Shown here piece by piece: positions 33,537 through 42,306 of a stretch of DNA of 64,000 nucleotides. This DNA is from Gammaproteobacteria bacterium (GTDB lineage Bacteria > Pseudomonadota > Gammaproteobacteria > Steroidobacterales > Rariloculaceae). Position numbers and translations under genes: made by a program. The notes under the pieces were generated by a model. That model ran no database searches and was not told the DNA's origin. It was given only the letters and a program-made list of their open reading frames with translations. Positions within the stretch are counted from its first letter, which is position 1, and every line of letters starts with the position of its first letter. Where the stretch lies: contig JAJDWR010000083.1 in assembly GCA_022825505.1 (NCBI GenBank), positions 62,001 to 126,000 on the forward strand, read 5' to 3'.

Positions 33537-34748
33537 TCAATAGACTCCTACAACCGCGGATTTCACCCTCTGCTCCTCACCGAAGTCCGTCCATGCGAAG
33601 ACGAGGTGCGTTCCATCGAACACCATCTGGGGGAAGTCCAGCGGGCCGGCGATATCGATGGATGCGACCGTGATGGGTTCGCCGAAATTGCCGGCGCGGT
33701 CGATCAATCGCAGTACCAGGGCGAGGCCGTCTGCTTCGCTGCGAAGCCAGCTCACGGCGGTTTCGCCGTTTGGCAGTGCCGCGATGTCGACGTGGCCGAA
33801 ACTGCCGGTGGAGTCCAGGTCCATGGCGTCGCCGAAGGTGCGTCCGCCGTCGTTGGAGCGGACGACGCGGACCAGCGGGCGGTTGTCGGCGGCGCTGAAC
33901 CACGCCACGGCGACCTGGTCGCCGCGGGCGGCGATGGCGGGGCCGTTGATGGGGCAAGCCTCGAGCACCCAGTTGTCTGGCGCCAGCGGGACCGGGGGTT
34001 GCCATCCGTCCGGCGTCAGGCGGCGCACGACGATGTCGCGCACTTCCGATATTGTTCGATCGCGGTACGCCAGCAGCACGTCCGTGCCACTTAATGCCAC
34101 GTCGGTCTGGCAGCAGTCGCATGCCAGCGGGTCGAGTTGTTCGGACGTGCGCCGCTCGCCATTCTCGCCGAAAAGCGCGTAGCGCAGACTCATGCCGAGA
34201 GGCTCGCCATCTGCGTCCTCGAAAGCGAACTCGCCGTCCACGATCATGTTGCGGCCGTCGAGCCAGACCGCGGCCAGGCCGTCCTGCCAGGGGAAGAGCG
34301 TGGCGAAGCCGTGTTCGGTGTCCGTTCCATCGACGTGCAACGGGAAGGGTTCGCCCCAGGTGGCGCCGCCGTCGGTGGACATGGCCAGTACGGCGTCATA
34401 GCCGAAGCCCTGTTGCTGGTAGACAAGCCAGTGGGCTGCCAGGACATCGCCGCCAATGGGCGTGACCGAGGGAAAATCGGCCCAGTTGACGAACCAGTCG
34501 CCGCCGGTAGCGACGGTGCCGGGCGCCGACCAGGCATCGCCGGCGCTCGTTGCCACCCGCAGGGCATAGCTGTCGCCGGCGGGTTCGAGCCAGCTCAGGA
34601 ACGCGGTGCCGTCCTCGCTCAGGTCGAGATGCGGCTGCGCGCTGCCCTCGGCGGCGTCCACGGCCAATTCCCGCGGCGGCTGCGGGTCAGCCGATGGGTT
34701 GGAGCAGCCTGCAAGCAAAACGCCGGCGAGCGCGATCATCCTGATCAT
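33537..34748 (-). CDS. Sialidase-like (BNR-type) propeller lipoprotein
   Basis: 403-aa lipoprotein. Signal MIRMIALAGVLLAGC ends at a lipobox Cys15. Asp-box or BNR-like repeats are visible (STDGGATWGEPF, SNDGGRTFGDAM), giving the propeller of exo-sialidase-like proteins. A CDCC cluster lies in LDPLACDCCQTDVALSG, with AYRDRT after it, a recurring motif of this bacterial subgroup. True sialidase activity is unlikely because the Arg triad cannot be confirmed. GAGGAAG six bases before ATG 34748 fixes the start; further upstream starts lack a site. Confidence 0.8.
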   Translation of the reverse strand: MIRMIALAGVLLAGCSNPSADPQPPRELAVDAAEGSAQPHLDLSEDGTAFLSWLEPAGDSYALRVATSAGDAWSAPGTVATGGDWFVNWADFPSVTPIGGDVLAAHWLVYQQQGFGYDAVLAMSTDGGATWGEPFPLHVDGTDTEHGFATLFPWQDGLAAVWLDGRNMIVDGEFAFEDADGEPLGMSLRYALFGENGERRTSEQLDPLACDCCQTDVALSGTDVLLAYRDRTISEVRDIVVRRLTPDGWQPPVPLAPDNWVLEACPINGPAIAARGDQVAVAWFSAADNRPLVRVVRSNDGGRTFGDAMDLDSTGSFGHVDIAALPNGETAVSWLRSEADGLALVLRLIDRAGNFGEPITVASIDIAGPLDFPQMVFDGTHLVFAWTDFGEEQRVKSAVVGVY

Positions 34749-34813
34749 TGGAAACTTCCTCATTGGGCGGGTTGCCGCGACAGTATAGGGAATTCGGCTT
34801 TTCGCCGCCGGTG

Positions 34814-36265
34814 TCATGGCAGGGACGGATGTTGGTCGTGCCAGGGCGTTGCCTGCTCGAAGGCGTGCGCGTAGCGCAGAACGCGCGCGTCGCGATACCG
34901 GCCGCCGCAGATCATCAGTCCCACGGGAAGGCTGTCGCCGGTGAATCCGCACGGCACTGAGATGGACGGCTGCCCGGTGAAATCGAAGATGCAGGCGTTC
35001 TTGCGGCGTTCCTTGTCGTGTTCGGGAGGTTGTGCTTCGATGGGCGCCGCAGCCACGGTTGCGGTCGGCATGGCAAGGACATCGACTCGCTGCAGAACCT
35101 CTTCCATGCCCCTGGTGAATTCCACGCGGAAGCGCTGCGCTTTCTCATAGTCCGCAGGAGAGTATCGCGACATGGACGAGAAGCGGGCGCGGATGGGTTC
35201 GCTGAACGCCTCGATGTCGTCGGCCAGTGCCTCGCGGTGAACGTCGACGACTTCGGAGAAGGTGGCGTTGGCCTCGGCGTAGGCCTCGTGGCAGTCCGGC
35301 AGTTCGACGGACTCGACGCGGGCGCCGAGGTCCTCGAATACTCCGATGGCTTCCTTCACGATGGACTTGACGTCCTCGTCTCCGCCCTCAAAGAAGTACT
35401 CCGTCGGAATACCAACGACACCGCGCGCGATCGGCGCTTCCATCCGCTGAATCAGGTCGTGCAGCACGCTATCGATCAGGTGACGCGGCGCTCTGTCGAC
35501 CCGGTGACCCGGCACGCGGGATTCTTCAAGGTAATCGTTTTCATCGCCGGAACCGCTCTCATCGCGCGCCGCAATGGCGTCGAGCACCAGTGCGGCGTCG
35601 CGCACCGAGCGCGTCATCGGCCCCACGTGATCCATGGAAGGTACCAGGGGCAATACACCCGCGGCGCTGACCAGTCCGTAGGTCGGCTTGTGCCCGACGC
35701 CGCCGCAGCACTGGGCGGGCAGCCGGATGGAACAACCCGTATCGGTCCCGATCGCCGCGAAGGCCATCCCCGCCGCCACGGCCACGGCGGAGCCGCCGCT
35801 GGAGCCCCCGGGATGGTAGTCAGGGCGCCACGGATTCCCGATGGCGCCGAAGAACGGGTTCACCGAGGTCGTGCCGAACGCCAGTTCGTGCAGCCCGGTC
35901 TTGCCCAGGGACACGGCGCCGGCGTCGCGGAGGCGCTTGATCACGGCCGCGTCCTCGTCGGGCACATGGTCGGCATAGTACCTGGACCCGTAGGTGGTCC
36001 GAATGCCTTTTGTGTCGATGAGGTCCTTGATCGCTACCGGAATACCGTGCAGCGGCCCCCGGTCCCTGCCGGCCGCCAGCTCGCGGTCCGCCTGCGCGGC
36101 CTCCTCAAGCGCCTGGTCGCCCGTCACGGTGATAAACGCATTCAGGAGTCCGTTCAGTCGCTCGATTCGCGCCAGGCACATCCGGGTCAGTTCAACAGCC
36201 GATGTCTCACCGGCCCGAAGCGCCGCGGCGGCCTGCGACATCGTCGCATACTCAATTCCTTTCAT
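34814..36265 (-). CDS. Amidase signature family hydrolase
   Basis: 483-aa member of the amidase family (GatA/FAAH fold). The Ser-cisSer-Lys triad is present: Lys in VAIKDLIDTKG, cis-Ser in HPGGSSGGSAVAVAAGM and the nucleophile Ser in GTDTGCSIRLPAQCCG. The usual GG before the nucleophile is GC here, and two further Cys follow, a mild oddity. No signal peptide, so cytoplasmic. It lacks GatB/GatC neighbours, so it is probably not tRNA amidotransferase but a stand-alone amide hydrolase. Substrate unknown. Confidence 0.92.
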   Translation of the reverse strand: MKGIEYATMSQAAAALRAGETSAVELTRMCLARIERLNGLLNAFITVTGDQALEEAAQADRELAAGRDRGPLHGIPVAIKDLIDTKGIRTTYGSRYYADHVPDEDAAVIKRLRDAGAVSLGKTGLHELAFGTTSVNPFFGAIGNPWRPDYHPGGSSGGSAVAVAAGMAFAAIGTDTGCSIRLPAQCCGGVGHKPTYGLVSAAGVLPLVPSMDHVGPMTRSVRDAALVLDAIAARDESGSGDENDYLEESRVPGHRVDRAPRHLIDSVLHDLIQRMEAPIARGVVGIPTEYFFEGGDEDVKSIVKEAIGVFEDLGARVESVELPDCHEAYAEANATFSEVVDVHREALADDIEAFSEPIRARFSSMSRYSPADYEKAQRFRVEFTRGMEEVLQRVDVLAMPTATVAAAPIEAQPPEHDKERRKNACIFDFTGQPSISVPCGFTGDSLPVGLMICGGRYRDARVLRYAHAFEQATPWHDQHPSLP

Positions 36266-36578
36266 CCGTCGTTGTTCCTCCCGATGAGCCGACCCGCATT
36301 TCCCGGCATCACGCTGCCGCCGGTGCGAGCGAAGACGTGTCCGCCAATCCTGTTGCGGGCGATGGCCGTCCGAGCACGCTCGCGTTGAGACCCACGTTCG
36401 CCCACTGATGGCGGGGCGATGGCGCGGCGCATAGTCTAACCCGCGATTTCGGCGACCGGCCTTTGCCCGATGGTTGCATCGGCCGGATACGCCTTCTGGA
36501 TAGGTGATACGATTTCACCGTAGGGAACCACGGCAGGCTCCCCGGGACTAACTCCCTGTTGACCCGATTGGGTGAAAT
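36266..36578. other. Intergenic region between amidase and AsmA genes
   Basis: About 313 bp of divergent leader with no convincing gene. One hairpin is visible: CCGATG (36467-36472) and CATCGG (36477-36482) around GTTG, flanked by CCGGCC and CCGG that can extend the stem. A short GGTGA/TCACC pair lies near 36502-36517. Both divergent promoters should be here, but I cannot place clear -35/-10 boxes. Confidence 0.5.
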
Positions 36579-39422
36579 ATGCGGACCATCATCAAGGTAC
36601 TCGGCATCGCGGTAACCGCGCTGGCCGTGATCTTCGGAGTCGCTGCACTGCTGCTGTGGCTGGCGTTCGATCCCGACAACGTCCGGGACGAGCTGGAAGC
36701 CTTCGTGGCGGAACATACCGGGCGCGAATTCTCCATCGACGACGAACTCGCCCTGACCCTGTATCCGTGGCTCGGCATCGAAACGGGCCGGATGCGCCTC
36801 GGTCACGCCCCGGGCTTCGGCGGCGACGACTTTGCCAGCGTCGAGTCCGCAATGGTGCGGGTTCGCCTGCTGCCGCTGTTTCGCGGACAGATGGAATTCG
36901 GCGACGTCGTGCTGGACGGCCTCGAACTGAACCTGTCCCGCGACGCCGACGGGCGCGACAATTGGTCGGACCTGCTGGGTCCGCCGTCCGCGGGCGGCGC
37001 CGGCGGCGAGATCACCACCGGCCAGGGCGCCCCAGGCGCCGCCGAAGAACCCTTCTTCAGCGACGTCGGCATCGCCGGCATCGACATCCGCAACGGCATC
37101 GTGTTCTGGCGGGAGAACATCGACGAGGTTCAATACATCCTCTCGGATATCTCCCTGGGAACCGGCCCGATCGCTGCAGGCGCGCCCGTCGAACTCGATC
37201 TGGGGCTGCAGTGGGTGGGTGTGCAACCAGCCTTCACGGCGCAGCTCGATGGACAGGTTTCCCTTGCCGCGGAAACCGAGACCTTGAGCTACAGGGCGGA
37301 CGGCCTGCGCCTTCAGTTCCGTGTCGAGGATGGCCAGAGCGATGAACGCATTGCGGGAAACCTGCAAACGTCGGCCACATTCGACAATGAATCGCGCATC
37401 GTCCGGTTGGACAATCTGCAGCTTGATTCCGTGCTGACCGATGTCACCGGCAGTTCGGAGCCGGTCGACTTCACAGCAGTTGCGCCGTCGGTGAGCGCGG
37501 ACACCGCCGCCTGGACAGCGGACGTACCCGAGGCCGTGACCACCATCGGCGGCATCACCGCCCGCTGGCACGTGAGCGCCGCTAACCTGACCGGAGAGCC
37601 GGGGTTCACGGGGACCGTAGTCATCACCGAGTCGCCTGCCGACGAGGCGCTGGCGTTGCTCGGGGTGGAACACGACGCGTCCCTGGGGGACTTCGCCCTC
37701 GAGTCCGGGTTCGATCTCGAACCGCTGGCGGGACGCGTCGCGTTGACCGGCCTGACGGGCTCGCTCCTGGACATGGCCGTCACCGGGGACGTGGCACTCA
37801 GCGACACGGACATAACGGGCGACCTCGAGGCCCCGACGTTCGATCCCGGCGTGTTCTTCAGCGTCCTGCCGCCCGAGTGGCTCGCCGGAACGAATGTCAC
37901 CGGCATCGACCAATTGGCCCTGAGCGCAGACTTCACCGTCAACCGGAACGACGACGGCATCTCGGTGAGCGAGTTTGCGGTCGCGATTCCCGGCGCGGCC
38001 GTTGCCGGCAGCGTGGATCGGCCGGGCGGCGGCGGCAGCACCAACGGCCGCATTGTCGCCGCCGACGTGGACCCGGAAGTGCTGGCTGCCGTGTTCCCGA
38101 ATCGCCTGCCAGACGGACTCGGGCCGGAACGACTCGGACCCGTGGGGATCGACACGGCATTCGACTACGACGCGGCGGGAACCGTCCTTCAACTGGACGA
38201 TCTCGTCGTCGGCGCGCTGGGCCTGCAGACGAGCGGCGGCCTCACCGTTCGCGATCCCACCGGCAGCCCCGAGGCTTCAGGAACGCTGCAGGTGGCCAAT
38301 TTCTCTCCGCGGGCGCTCCTGGAACGCTTCGGCCGGGACGTGCCGCCCACCGCCGATCCGGCCGCGCTGCAGGAGGCGACCCTGAGCGCAGACGTTGTTC
38401 TCGGCGCGAATCGGGCCGAGTTTGCGGCGCTGCAAGCGCGCCTGGACGACAGCAACATCACCGGCCGCGTCGAGATAACCGACTTCGCCGATCCGAACTT
38501 CACATACGACCTGAACGTCGATCGGATCGACCTCGACCGCTACCTGCCGCCCTCCTCCGAAGCACCCGCCAACCCCGACCAGGAAGACCAGGGCTTCGAC
38601 ACGGCCGCCCTCGCCGACCTGAACGTGGCGGGCCGGGTCAGCGCCTCGGAACTGCAGATTTCCGGGCTCGACCTCGCCGGCTTTTCCACCGGCATCGACC
38701 TTGCCGAAGGCATCGGCCGCATCGAACCGCTGGTGGCCGACCTCTACGGCGGCGAGTTTCAGGGCGCGGCCGAATTCGATGTCCGCGCGGGCGGTCCTCT
38801 CGTCACGCTGCAGGGCTCCCTGTATGACGTCGACATCGAGGGACTGCTGAGCGGGTTCTCCGGGGAACCGTCGCGCATCAGCGGCACGGGCCTGGTCGAC
38901 GTCGAACTCACCGGACTCGGCGACAACCTGGACGAGGTGCTCTCGACGGCAACAGGTTCCATCGAGTTTTCCCTGCGCGACGGCGCCATGGCGGGAGTCA
39001 ACCTCGACCACACGCTGTGCGACCTCTACAACCAGTTGCGGGGCTACCCGCGACCGGCTCCGTCGACCGCCGACGCCACGCCCTACAGCCTCGTGAGCGG
39101 CACTGCCCAGGTCCGCGCCGGCATCGCGCAGACCACCGATCTCCTTGGCGACGTGTCGACCGTCGAAGTCACCGGCGGAGGTCGAATGGACCTGGTGACC
39201 TTCGGGCTCGACATCGACCTCGATGCCGAGATGACCACCGGCATCCCGATACCGGGATGCGAAACCCTGGACGGCCTCGTCGGCCGACCGATTCCCGTCG
39301 TGGTGGGCGGAACCGTCGCCGAGCCGACCGTCGGCCCCGACTTTGAGGAACTGATCCGGCAGCGTCTGCAGGAGGAGGCCGGCGAAGCCGTCCTCGACGC
39401 CGTGCTCGACTTGCTCAACTAG
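36579..39422 (+). CDS. AsmA-family membrane-anchored protein
   Basis: 947-aa AsmA-type protein of the bridge-like lipid transport superfamily. One N-terminal span (IIKVLGIAVTALAVIFGVAALLLWLAF) anchors it in the inner membrane; the rest is a long repeated beta-structure in the periplasm with many DxxLDGLELNLSRDADGRDNW-like strands and the conserved C-terminal domain (GSIEFSLRDGAMAGVNLDHTLCDLY, then GAMDLVTFG-type strands and PIPVVVGGTVAEPTVGPDF). The family is involved in phospholipid movement and outer-membrane homeostasis. Standalone gene with its own leader; full length for the family. Confidence 0.9.
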   Translation: MRTIIKVLGIAVTALAVIFGVAALLLWLAFDPDNVRDELEAFVAEHTGREFSIDDELALTLYPWLGIETGRMRLGHAPGFGGDDFASVESAMVRVRLLPLFRGQMEFGDVVLDGLELNLSRDADGRDNWSDLLGPPSAGGAGGEITTGQGAPGAAEEPFFSDVGIAGIDIRNGIVFWRENIDEVQYILSDISLGTGPIAAGAPVELDLGLQWVGVQPAFTAQLDGQVSLAAETETLSYRADGLRLQFRVEDGQSDERIAGNLQTSATFDNESRIVRLDNLQLDSVLTDVTGSSEPVDFTAVAPSVSADTAAWTADVPEAVTTIGGITARWHVSAANLTGEPGFTGTVVITESPADEALALLGVEHDASLGDFALESGFDLEPLAGRVALTGLTGSLLDMAVTGDVALSDTDITGDLEAPTFDPGVFFSVLPPEWLAGTNVTGIDQLALSADFTVNRNDDGISVSEFAVAIPGAAVAGSVDRPGGGGSTNGRIVAADVDPEVLAAVFPNRLPDGLGPERLGPVGIDTAFDYDAAGTVLQLDDLVVGALGLQTSGGLTVRDPTGSPEASGTLQVANFSPRALLERFGRDVPPTADPAALQEATLSADVVLGANRAEFAALQARLDDSNITGRVEITDFADPNFTYDLNVDRIDLDRYLPPSSEAPANPDQEDQGFDTAALADLNVAGRVSASELQISGLDLAGFSTGIDLAEGIGRIEPLVADLYGGEFQGAAEFDVRAGGPLVTLQGSLYDVDIEGLLSGFSGEPSRISGTGLVDVELTGLGDNLDEVLSTATGSIEFSLRDGAMAGVNLDHTLCDLYNQLRGYPRPAPSTADATPYSLVSGTAQVRAGIAQTTDLLGDVSTVEVTGGGRMDLVTFGLDIDLDAEMTTGIPIPGCETLDGLVGRPIPVVVGGTVAEPTVGPDFEELIRQRLQEEAGEAVLDAVLDLLN

Positions 39423-39534
39423 GCAGTCTCAAGACCTGCCGGTGCCGTGACCAGCGGCGGAACTTCAACTCATTCCGGCCTGGGCAAATGGCCTATACTT
39501 CGCAGACCGTGAGCCTGAATCGCTGACCACGATC

Positions 39535-40317
39535 ATGAACCGGCGAACAGTTACCCTCCTCCCTGCCCTCGCACTGGCGTTGGGCACCGCTATGGCCGTG
39601 CCGGAAACCGCGCGCAGCCAGGGCTGGGAAGTTGAATCTCCCGAGGCCGAGTTCCACATCGCCCGCCTGATGCCCGGCGGCACCCAGGCGTTCCGCGGCG
39701 GATACCGGCAGTGGTACGCCATCGACTGGCCGGAAGCCGAAGATCATCTGTCCCAGGGATTGGAGCGGCTGACACGCCTTGAGGTCGCCGACGACAGCGT
39801 TCACGTGCGCGCCATCGACGACCGCATCTTCAACCACCCCTGGCTGTTCGCCCAGCAGGTCGGCCGGTGGACCCTGTCCCAGGAGGAAACCGACCGGTTG
39901 CGCGAGTACCTGATGCGCGGCGGATTCCTCGTGGTCGACGACTTCCACGGCGCCTATGAATGGGAGTACTTCCGATCCACCATCCAGCGCGCGCTGCCGG
40001 AGTATCCCATCGTCGAAATCCCCGAAGACGATCCGCTGCTGCACGTGCTCTACGACCTGGACCGCAACACGCAGATCCCCGGCGCAAGGCACCTGTACCG
40101 CGGCGCCGGCGGCCAGATCATGGCGCAACTGCCCGGCGGACCGCCCGAGTGGCGCGGAATCTACGACGAGCAGGGCCGCCTGATGGTGGCGATCAATTAC
40201 AACATGGACATGGGCGACGCCTGGGAACATGCCGACGATCCCTGGTACCCCAACCCAATGACCGCGCTGGCGTACCGCTTCGCCATCAACTACATCATCT
40301 ACGCGATGACCCACTGA
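39535..40317 (+). CDS. Exported DUF4159 protein
   Basis: 260-aa protein with signal MNRRTVTLLPALALALGTAMAVPETARSQ. The mature part is a DUF4159 domain: EFHIARLMPG, IDWPEAEDHLSQGLERLTRL, the strand-turn GGFLVVDDFHG and NPMTALAYRFAINYIIYAMTH. The domain has a class I glutamine amidotransferase-like fold and often sits in MoxR/DUF58 gene sets, but none of those neighbours are present here. Role unknown. Starts 112 bp after AsmA. Confidence 0.85.
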   Translation: MNRRTVTLLPALALALGTAMAVPETARSQGWEVESPEAEFHIARLMPGGTQAFRGGYRQWYAIDWPEAEDHLSQGLERLTRLEVADDSVHVRAIDDRIFNHPWLFAQQVGRWTLSQEETDRLREYLMRGGFLVVDDFHGAYEWEYFRSTIQRALPEYPIVEIPEDDPLLHVLYDLDRNTQIPGARHLYRGAGGQIMAQLPGGPPEWRGIYDEQGRLMVAINYNMDMGDAWEHADDPWYPNPMTALAYRFAINYIIYAMTH

Positions 40318-40337
40318 CCGGGCCGCGACGGTTCCCC

Positions 40338-40658
40338 ATGGGCGAATTCCCGATCCTGCTGATCGCCGTGGCCGTCGTCGCGGTCATCCTCCTGTCGCCG
40401 CGCTTGCGCTCAGCACTCCGGGGAGGCGGCCGAAGCGGCTTTCTCGGCGGATTGCAAAGCGCCTTCCGCGGCGGATTGCGCGGCGGCAAGCGACGCCGGC
40501 GCGGCGTCGACGTAGAAGCCGACCTGCTCAACGCCTGCGGCGGAGACCGGGCCCTGATGGAGCGCCTGATCCGCCACGAAAGCAACCGCAAACCGGAACT
40601 GGGCCGAACGGGCGCTGCGTTAATGGCATTGTCCAGGCTCAGAGCGGATCGGCGCTGA
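40338..40658 (+). CDS. Small membrane protein, unknown
   Basis: 106-aa protein, 20 bp after the DUF4159 gene. One N-terminal span (FPILLIAVAVVAVILLSP) is followed by a Gly/Arg-rich, strongly basic linker (RGGGRSGFLGGLQSAFRGGLRGGKRRRRG) and a small acidic-then-helical tail (VEADLLNACGGDRALMERLIRHE). Not recognised. Basic linker suggests contact with nucleic acid or phospholipid headgroups, which is inference. Its last 20 bp overlap the truncated ATPase gene on the other strand. Confidence 0.65.
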   Translation: MGEFPILLIAVAVVAVILLSPRLRSALRGGGRSGFLGGLQSAFRGGLRGGKRRRRGVDVEADLLNACGGDRALMERLIRHESNRKPELGRTGAALMALSRLRADRR

Positions 40659-41463
40659 AATTCGAGTTCCCCCCAAAGCGCGCCAGAGTAGCGACCAGTC
40701 GCGGACTGCCGCCCGTGAGAATCCTCAGCGCCCGAATCGTCTCGGGTGGGCAAGACCGGCCAGACGCTGTCTCCCATAGAACGGAGCATTGGCGTCCCGT
40801 GAGCGGATCCAGTCTGAGCACACGGAACTGATCGAAGAGTGCGCGCGTTGGGTCGTCGATCTCCCGAAACCGACAGGTTGCGCTTGCCAGCAGAAGGACT
40901 CGAGGCTCTGTCTGAAGCGTATGCCGCAAACGCCATCCCGTGTGTTGGTCGGCGATGTCCGGAAACATCGAATTCAGGTTCTCGACGATCAGCACAAGAC
41001 GCTTGCCTTCGCGGTCTGCAAAGTCCTGGACTACTCCGAGACAGCGGTCCGCCAGAGTCCGGTCATTCTGAATTTGCTGCAGTTCTCCGATCGTGCGACG
41101 CAGATCTATCCCTTCTTCAGAGGGCGGGGCCTGGTTGGCCAGATGCGAGAGGCACGCGAGCCAGAACTCGCCAGCGCTTGAAACCTCGTAGCTTTCCTCC
41201 GCAAATACAACAGGAAAGTAGCGGGAGGAAAGATCGGGGTCACGTCGAATCTCCGCCGCGACCCGTAACAGAAGAGTCGTCTTGCCGCTGCCGCGTGGTC
41301 CGATTACAAGCTGGTGAATATTTGAGTTTCCCGAACGCTCGCAAATTGGTTCCATGAGGGACTCAAACTCGTGGACCCGCACACAGAATGACTTGACAAG
41401 CTCATCGTCGGTAAGGAAACCGGGATTGTGTTTTCTGGCGATCACGATTTGAGTGGTTCTCAA
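40639..41463 (-). pseudogene. AAA ATPase, C-terminally truncated
   Basis: 274-aa frame holding the N-terminal half of a common AAA/STAND-type ATPase usually near 500 aa. Intact parts: N-terminal HNPGFLTDDELVKSF, Walker A GPRGSGKTTLL, VVFAEESYEVSSAGEFWLACLSHL and Walker B RLVLIVENLNSMF. The frame stops soon after GGSPRLVATLARFGGN, exactly where full-length relatives continue into helical and winged-helix parts. No continuation exists in other frames downstream, since a plus-strand gene lies there. Probably a relic or short derivative. Usual family members sit in defence or regulatory islands. Confidence 0.62.
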
Positions 41464-41513
41464 GTCTTCAGAGCCCTTACAGATCCGTGGAGCTGACCAA
41501 ACAGGAGTCAGTT

Positions 41514-41951
41514 TCAGCCGTAAACGGCAATCCGATCAACAGACTTTTGAAAAGACGAGAAATCTCGGTCGCGCGTAATCAGAGCGATGCTGGATGTTTC
41601 CAGTGCTGTTGCAACCTGAATCGCGTCCGGCAAGCGAAGTTTCGAGTTAGCTCGTATTCTTGCCGCGCGATGCGCAATGTTCGCCGACAGTTCCACGAGC
41701 CGCCAGGTTGGCGGCGCGGTCAATGCGTTTCTGTACTCCTGCGCCAGTTCTTCGTTTCCGGTACGCAGCGGTCCGGTAAGAACTTCCGCCAGCGATACCG
41801 TGGAAACAAGCAGTTCGTAATCACCTGCTTCTGCACGCTCGAAAAACTGAGCATAGCGCGGACCGAATTGCGCGTGGTTTTCAAGCAAGTAAATGATCGG
41901 CGCACTGTCAACCACCACTCGTCCCCGCGGTGGAAGCTTTCCGATATCCAT
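41514..41951 (-). CDS. vapC: PIN-domain ribonuclease toxin (VapC family), second pair
   Basis: 145-aa PIN nuclease, ATG 41951 (one in-frame ATG lies three codons earlier at 41960). Catalytic acidic residues: Asp in VVVDSAPIIYLLENH, Glu in STVSLAEVLTG, Asp in LRLPDAIQVATA and TRDRDF late. Its ATG at 41951 overlaps the antitoxin stop by one base (TGATG). Most closely a VapC-type toxin; it shares little with the PIN protein at 16.6 kb beyond the active site. Confidence 0.9.
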   Translation of the reverse strand: MDIGKLPPRGRVVVDSAPIIYLLENHAQFGPRYAQFFERAEAGDYELLVSTVSLAEVLTGPLRTGNEELAQEYRNALTAPPTWRLVELSANIAHRAARIRANSKLRLPDAIQVATALETSSIALITRDRDFSSFQKSVDRIAVYG

Positions 41952-42199
41952 CAAGGCCATTCGCTACGCAACCCCTCGAGGAATTCGCCTACCTCGCCGT
42001 AACAACCGTCCGCCGAACCTCGCAGGTCTGTAAGCTTCACTGGCTGTTGAAGCGCTTGGGACACGGGCACTATGGCAGCGTACGGAACACCCCGTTTAGT
42101 TACGATCGTCACGGTACCGTCTGCATTTGCCGCATTTAGTATTTCCGGCAGGTTGGTTCTGGCCTCGTCAACGCCTGCTATTCTCGACTTGACCTGCAT
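41951..42199 (-). CDS. Phd/YefM-type antitoxin, second pair
   Basis: 82-aa antitoxin partnering the PIN toxin just downstream. N-terminal Phd fold MQVKSRIAGVDEARTNLPEILNAANADGTVTIVTKRGVPYAAIVP, then a short toxin-binding tail (SADGCYGEVGEFLEGLRSEWP). ATG 42199 lies 12 bp after a perfect palindrome, its likely own operator. The much longer in-frame extension upstream is a shadow of the BCCT transporter gene. Confidence 0.88.
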   Translation of the reverse strand: MQVKSRIAGVDEARTNLPEILNAANADGTVTIVTKRGVPYAAIVPVSQALQQPVKLTDLRGSADGCYGEVGEFLEGLRSEWP

Positions 42200-42211
42200 T
42201 GGCCTGCATCC

Positions 42212-42257
42212 ATCTGTACGATTCGTACAGATTAATCGAAATTGGACTACGTGACAA
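42212..42257 (-). promoter_or_regulatory. Promoter and palindromic operator of the 42-kb toxin-antitoxin pair
   Basis: ATCTGTACGA (42212-42221) and TCGTACAGAT (42223-42232) form a perfect 10-bp inverted repeat with one central base. Read on the minus strand, TTGTCA (42252-42257), a 17-bp spacer and TAATCT (42229-42234) form a sigma70-like promoter whose -10 overlaps the palindrome. The GTAC cores match those at the 16.3-kb pair. Confidence 0.75.
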
Positions 42258-42306
42258 TCATTGACAACACGATTGTCGGCAGCCAGCTTGTTGAGAAGGT
42301 TAGGTG

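Noticed and set aside
36309..38192. 627-codon minus-strand frame opposite AsmA
   Set aside because: No recognisable motif and AsmA is coherent over its full length in the other direction.
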